A stretch of DNA of 64,000 nt. It comes from Centrapalus pauciflorus (taxonomy: Eukaryota; Streptophyta; Magnoliopsida; Asterales; Asteraceae). Within the stretch, counting starts at the first letter, position 1. Each line of letters begins with the position of its first letter. Made by a program: the position numbers and the translations under genes. Shown here piece by piece: positions 59,112 to 64,000 of the stretch. The notes beneath the pieces were generated by a model. The model ran no database searches. It had not been told where the DNA came from and saw nothing but the letters and a program-made list of their open reading frames with translations. Where the stretch lies: positions 1-64,000 of the forward strand of contig JAANYP010001188.1 of NCBI GenBank assembly GCA_020465985.1. The letters run 5' to 3'.

Positions 59112-62100
59112 CTAACTCGATCTTTGGAATAGGTGAGGATATCTCGATCGCATTTCTGACTCGGGCTCCCAGGTGGCGTTGGTACCCTTATGGTGTCTCC
59201 ACTGAACGAGTACCAAGGCAATCTCTTTATTCCGCAGCTTCTTGATTTTTCTATCGGTAACGGCCTCGGGCTGCTCCACATACCACAGCTGATCATCGAC
59301 TGTAATCTCGGATAAGGGCACATACTGATCATCTGTAGCCAGACACTTCCGGAGATGACTCACATGAAACGTATCGTGCACCCCGGCCAGCTCTGAAGGC
59401 AATCGCAGTCGATAGGCCTGATCCCGGACTCTCTCAACAATCTCGAACGGCTCGATATACTGCGGACTCAGCTTCCCACGATGTCTGAACCGGATAACCC
59501 CTTTCCACGGCGAAACTTTAAGCATGACCCGATCCCCAACGCTGAACTCCAACTCTTTTAGACGGCAATCAGCATAGCTCTTCTGACGGCTCTGGGCGCC
59601 CCTCATATGCTCCCGAATCACGGCCACTTTGTCACTAGTCTCCTGAAGTAGCTCCGGCCCGCTAATAGGTCGCTCACCGACCTCGCCCCAACACACTGGG
59701 GTCAGGCACTTGCGCCCATATAGTGCCTCAAACGGAGCCATTTTGATCGTGGCGTGATAGCTGTTATTATACGCGAACTCGACCAATGGCAGATGCACGT
59801 CCCAATTACCACTGAAGTCGATAGCACACGCCCGCAACATATCCTCGAGGGTCTGATTGGTGCGCTCGGTCTGCCCGTCAGTCTGCAGTCTGTACGCCGT
59901 GCTCAGTTGAACCCTGGTGCCCAATTCCCGCTGGAAACTCTGCCAAAATCGAGATGTAAACCGTGTATCCCTGTCCGAAGTAATCGACATCGGAATCCCA
60001 TGCCGCGATACCCCCTCGTTGATATACAGCCTCGCCAACTGATCCATGGTGATAGTACCCCGAACGGCTAAGAAGTGCGCACTCTTCGTTAGACGATCCA
60101 CTATAACCCAGATCATATCGTTCCCGCGGACCGTGCGTGGAAGTCTCACAATGAAGTCCATCGTGATGTGATACCACTTCCACTCGGGGATTTCCAACGG
60201 CTGTAGATGCCCGTGCGGCTTCTGATGCTCGGCTTTGACCCTGAGACACGTCATGCACTGCTCAACATATCGGCCCACATCCCTTTCCATTCCCGGCCAC
60301 TAGTAAAAGTCACGGAGATCACGGTACATCTTAGTACTCCCCGGATGAACAGATAGCCTCGACCGATGCAACTCATCAAGAATCAACTGCCGCAAATTCC
60401 CAACCCTCGGGACCCAGACCCTATCATGGAACACAGACAGCCCGCGATCGTCCCTGATCAATGACTCGAGCTGCCCGGTCAGACGTTCCCGCTTCACATT
60501 ATCACTCCGCAGGCCCTCCTGTTGTGCTAACCTCAAACTATCAGTCAGTGTCGAGGTAATCTCAAGCCTCGAGGCCCTGGATATCACAGTCTAGCCGCAT
60601 GCCCTATGGCTCAGCGCATCAGCTACCACATTAGCCCGACCCGGGTGGTACTGAATCTCGCAATCGTAGTCCTTAAGGAACTCAAGGCTACGGCGCTGTC
60701 GCATATTCAGATCCTTCTGGCTGAACAGATACTGAAGGCTCTTAAGGTCGGTATACACAATGAACCGAGACCCATACAGATAATGGCGCCAAATCTTCAG
60801 CGCGAACACAATGGCGTCCAACTCTAAGTCGTGCACAGTATGATTTTCCTCATAAGCCTTCAGTTGGCGCGAAGCATACGCGATCACCTTCCCTCGCTGC
60901 ATCAGAATACAACCCAAACCCGATCCCGAAGCATCACAATATACCACAAAATCCTCGGTACCCTCCGGAAAAGCTAACACTGGAGCCTGACACAATCGAG
61001 TCTTCAGCTCTCTGAACGCACGCTCCCGCTCCTCGGACCACTCGAACGGAACGGACTGCCGTGTCAATCTCGTCAACGGCAAGGCAATCCTCGAGAAATC
61101 CTGGATAAAGCGCCTATAATACCCGGCGAGACTCAGAAAACTGTGAATCTCTGGCACTGATCGCGGAGGCTCTCAGCTCATCACTGCCTCAATCTTGGCC
61201 GGATCCACTTGTATACCCTTTGCACTGACCACATGACCCAAAAATTGCACTTCCCGAAGCCAAAATTCACATTTGGAGAACTTCGCGTACAATTTCTCCC
61301 TGCACAGCACGGTCAAAACCTCTCGGAGGTGCTGCTCGTGGTCCCCGGCACTCCGAGAATAGATAAGGATATCATTGATGAATACGATCACGAATCTATT
61401 CAACATAGTTCTACACACCCTGTTCATTAAATCCATGAAAGCGGCGGGTGCGTTGGTCAAACCGAACGGCATCATAAGGAACTCGTAGTGCCCATAACGA
61501 GTCCGAAACGCTGTCTTTGGCACATCCTCGTCCCTGACCCTCAACTGATGATAACCAGATCACAAGTCGATCTTGGAGAAGAAACTCGAGCCCTGGAGCT
61601 GATCGAATAGGTCGTCAATACGTGGAAGTGGATAACGATTCTTCACAGACACCTTGTTCAACTCCCTGTAGTCAATACACATCCGCATGCTACCATCCTT
61701 CTTTTTCACGAACAGCACTGGTGCACCCCACGGTGACGAGCTCGGACAGATAAATCCACTATCCAGAAGCTCCTGCAACTGAGACATCAACTCTCGCATC
61801 TCTGTCGGTGCCAGCCTATAAGGCGTCTTCGCAAACGGCACCGCCCCGAGAACAAGATCTATACGAAACTCTACCTGGCGATCTGGCGGTAACCCAGGAA
61901 ACTCCTCTGGGAATACCTCAAGGAACTCGCGGATCACTGGAATATCCTCTAAGGTCTTCTTTTCCTTCCTCGCGTCAACCACATAAGCTAGGAAGGTCTC
62001 GCACCCCTTAGAGACATATCTCTGAGCCCTGGCCATAGACACGATCCCAATATCTCCCTTACGGCTCTCCCCATACACAATGACACTCTCACTGTTAGAA

Positions 62101-62831
62101 ATGGGTAAACGGATAATCTTCTTAGCGCACAAAATATCAGCCCGCCTGGCAGTCAACCAGTCCATACCCACAATCACATCGAAGCTACTGATCTCAATCG
62201 GCAGCAAATCGATCGCAAACTGATGAGAATCTATCTCTAACACACAGCCCCAGTAAACCCGACTCACTAACATCGAACTCCCATCGACTCTCTCGACAAC
62301 CAAAGGAACCGATAAAGGAGAAGGAGACACAATAAAATAAGCACAAAAGATAACAGACACATAGGAGCAATCTGCCCCGGAATCAAACAATACACGAGCT
62401 CGAAGTTGTTAAGAATATACGTACCCGACACCACATCGGTAGCATCCCGTGCCTCCTCTACTGTCGCCTGAAATACCCGCCCGCGGCCCCTCGGAACAGA
62501 ATCACGGCGGCTAGATGACGACGGCTCAGCCCTGGCCCCACTCGAACTGGCTCCCTGTACTGCCGGCCCAGGCTCCGGACAGTCCCTAACACGGTGCCCC
62601 GGCCTCCCTAATCTGAAGCATAGCGGCTCGGGAACCGTACACACTGACGCGGCGTGGCCCCGCTGGCCGCACCGGAAGCAACGCGGCTGCTCTGATAAAC
62701 ACTGACCCGAATGGTGCCGGTGACATTTCGGGCACTCCCGATCCCCATAAGAGCTCTCGAGACGGCTACCGGACGCCTGGGACCCCTGTCCCACACTGCT
62801 CTGGCTCTGTGCTCCAGATCCCTGACCCTGG
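59112..62831 (-). pseudogene. Chromovirus gag(partial)-pol with four stops and one frameshift
   Basis: Gag C-terminal part (62430-62831): zinc knuckles C-F-R-C-G-Q-R-G-H-A-A-S-V-C and a second degraded one (C-F-R-L). One base seems lost near 62405 before the protease, whose active site is FDSGAD. RT has VFINDIL, where FIDDIL is usual, so one catalytic Asp is Asn. RNase H has YCDASGSGLG. Integrase triad: TMDFIVRLP, SDRDTRFTS and QTDGQTERT. The chromodomain is the last 50 codons (DRKIKKLRNKEI, VQWRHHKG, ATWEPES). Stops lie at 61562-61560 (Arg codon in RSGYHQ), 61175-61173 (Trp), 60593-60591 (probably Gln) and 60302-60300 (first Trp of YWWPGM); each is one transition away from the expected codon. 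Confidence 0.92.
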
Positions 62832-64000
62832 TGTGACACCCTTGCCACAACAACCACCAAACACAATACACCCAGGATTAATCACCAACATACAATAACA
62901 TAATGATCTGATAACCTAAATTAAGTGCGGAAGCATTTAAAACATAAATACGTAGTGCAATAAGTGTTAAACACCCTACGGTGCTATCAGGTACCAAGTC
63001 TAGGTCTACACACCCATACATTTATTACAATCATCCAAAATATATTACAACATTTGTCCCACAATATAATTACCGATTAAATAGCAGATCTCTTCCAAAT
63101 CTTCCAAATCGACCTAACTAGAAGGTCCAGCAGTAGATTTTCCTTTGCCTGTAAAAATACAACAACTAAAACGTAAGCGAATGCTTAGTGAATACAAGAT
63201 TGCGCATATTATAAATATTTATGAAGCCCAAGAGTAACCCCGACGACAAACGTCGTATACTCTCTTCGTACACCAAGTACGGACCAGAGCCGCAGCCCCT
63301 TCGAGCCCAAAGCTCGGCATTTACACATACCATCTGAGACAAACGAACGATCGGGGATGACATACTGCCTACCGGACCTGGAGGGATCAGCTCCAGCGTC
63401 ATATAGCACAGTAACATCAGAGTTAACGATGCGACCCACCGGTCCATCACTAGATGCACAACAATCGAACGGACATGCAACAAGTAAGAATGTGCATCTA
63501 AATCTACGCAAGTTAGTAGAAATCCAACCAAACAAGTGAAACAACAGGTCTCAGCAGGCAAAGCTTAACATAAATCAGATATAATCATGCGAAATCTACT
63601 GTACTCACAGTGGGTGCGTATTATCTTTAAACCGATATTATTTCTCTTCGGGCTTTCAACCGGATTCCACCAAGTACCCCACTGTGGGTTAAACAACACC
63701 ACAAGGGACCTGTTATATCAATTACAACAAATTCCTCATATCATTATCCGTTTAATTCATAAAAATCAAGTCTCGTAAGTTTTGCAACGTTTTCCCCCAT
63801 TTCGGGTCTACATTCAAATTTAACCCATAACTAAGTTTGAAACCCATTTCAAGTTCACAACTTGTCCTTTGAATAATTCTTGCCATTTTATGTGTTGTTT
63901 ATAAGTTCCATTCAAATTATACAAGTTTAGAGAGTACATTTCTTAATTTTAGGCATTAAACTCGAATTTTACACATCAGATTCGAACCCTTAGGACAGAT
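62832..64000 (-). repeat. LTR of a third chromovirus (cut by right edge)
   Basis: The minus strand ends GCAAGGGTGTCACA at 62832, directly against gag codons of the neighbouring element. It aligns, inverted, with 26387-27207. It carries the acceptor-like TTTTTACAG and open tail at 63148-63118. Toward the right edge it has GATTCGAA/CTCGAA motifs. Whether it is a solo LTR or belongs to a full element is not visible; the bases on the left side (CTGGT at about 62827) would be the target duplication. Confidence 0.82.

Larger units (their letters stand above)
57279..62831 (-). mobile_element. Ty3/gypsy chromovirus with chromodomain, inactivated
   Basis: The 3' LTR (57279-59076) is followed on the right by pol (integrase end at 59112), RT, protease and gag zinc knuckles up to 62831. 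There gag is cut by another LTR. A purine-rich tract AAGAGGAGAGGATT lies directly next to the 3' LTR (59077 onward), as a polypurine tract should. The chromodomain at the integrase end places it among chromoviruses (Tekay/Del-like). The 5' LTR is out of the window. Confidence 0.93.

Overview
This window is plant nuclear DNA, most likely from a eudicot. It is AT-rich and almost entirely built from nested transposable elements: Ty3/gypsy chromoviruses, a Ty1/copia element, Tat/Athila-like LTRs, MITEs, a SINE and Helitron-like termini. The only recognisable host gene is a truncated, multi-exon relative of the plant NODULIN HOMEOBOX gene (NDX), with GT-AG introns. No rRNA, tRNA, CRISPR or bacterial-type operon was seen. 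The species cannot be fixed from sequence alone.

Left block (1-16.2 kb). A Ty3/gypsy chromovirus on the minus strand (1-7031, cut by the left edge) has a full-looking gag-pol. It is interrupted only by a precise 90-bp GT-AG insertion between RT and RNase H (1940-2029) that looks like a spliceosomal intron. Its 5' LTR (4653-7031) sits inside the RT of an older, decayed chromovirus (7032-8840, 5' LTR 8968-11370). Next is a young Ty1/copia element (11419-16158): its LTRs differ at 2 of 309 positions and it has a perfect 5-bp target duplication, yet its polyprotein carries three frame breaks.

Middle block (16.2-45.2 kb). Three TA-microsatellite-flanked foldback elements lie at 18.6-21.4 kb. A stack of nested insertions follows: a solo LTR (22430-28717, TSD GTGAT) holds a second LTR of opposite orientation, which in turn holds a Tat/Athila-like solo LTR (24502-26381, TSD ATTGT) and a tRNA-derived SINE (18-bp TSD). 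This stack split one copy of a roughly 2.4-kb direct duplication (copy A 21632-22424 plus 28723-30327; copy B 41742-45158). The duplicated segment ends with the promoter and first exon of NDX. Copy A continues into seven well-formed, open NDX exons up to about 35 kb but has no homeobox. Copy B keeps only exon 1. Between them lie a Helitron-like 3' terminus (37281-37310), a truncated chromovirus LTR (37311-38632) and a Tat/Athila-like element remnant (38633-41371).

Right block (45.2-64 kb). A long, very AT-rich, gene-free stretch carries three Mutator-type MITEs with 9-10 bp target duplications, several Helitron-like 3' ends and degenerate tandem repeats. It ends in another minus-strand chromovirus (57279-62831) with a chromodomain, four nonsense mutations and one frameshift. 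That element's gag is broken by a third chromovirus LTR (62832 to the right edge).

The features of most interest are the exact intron inside a gypsy pol, a short peptide tail (K-G-K-S...P-S-S/T-stop) behind a splice-acceptor-like site that recurs in four diverged LTRs, and the duplicated NDX promoter and first exon, whose start codons differ by a 4-bp indel.
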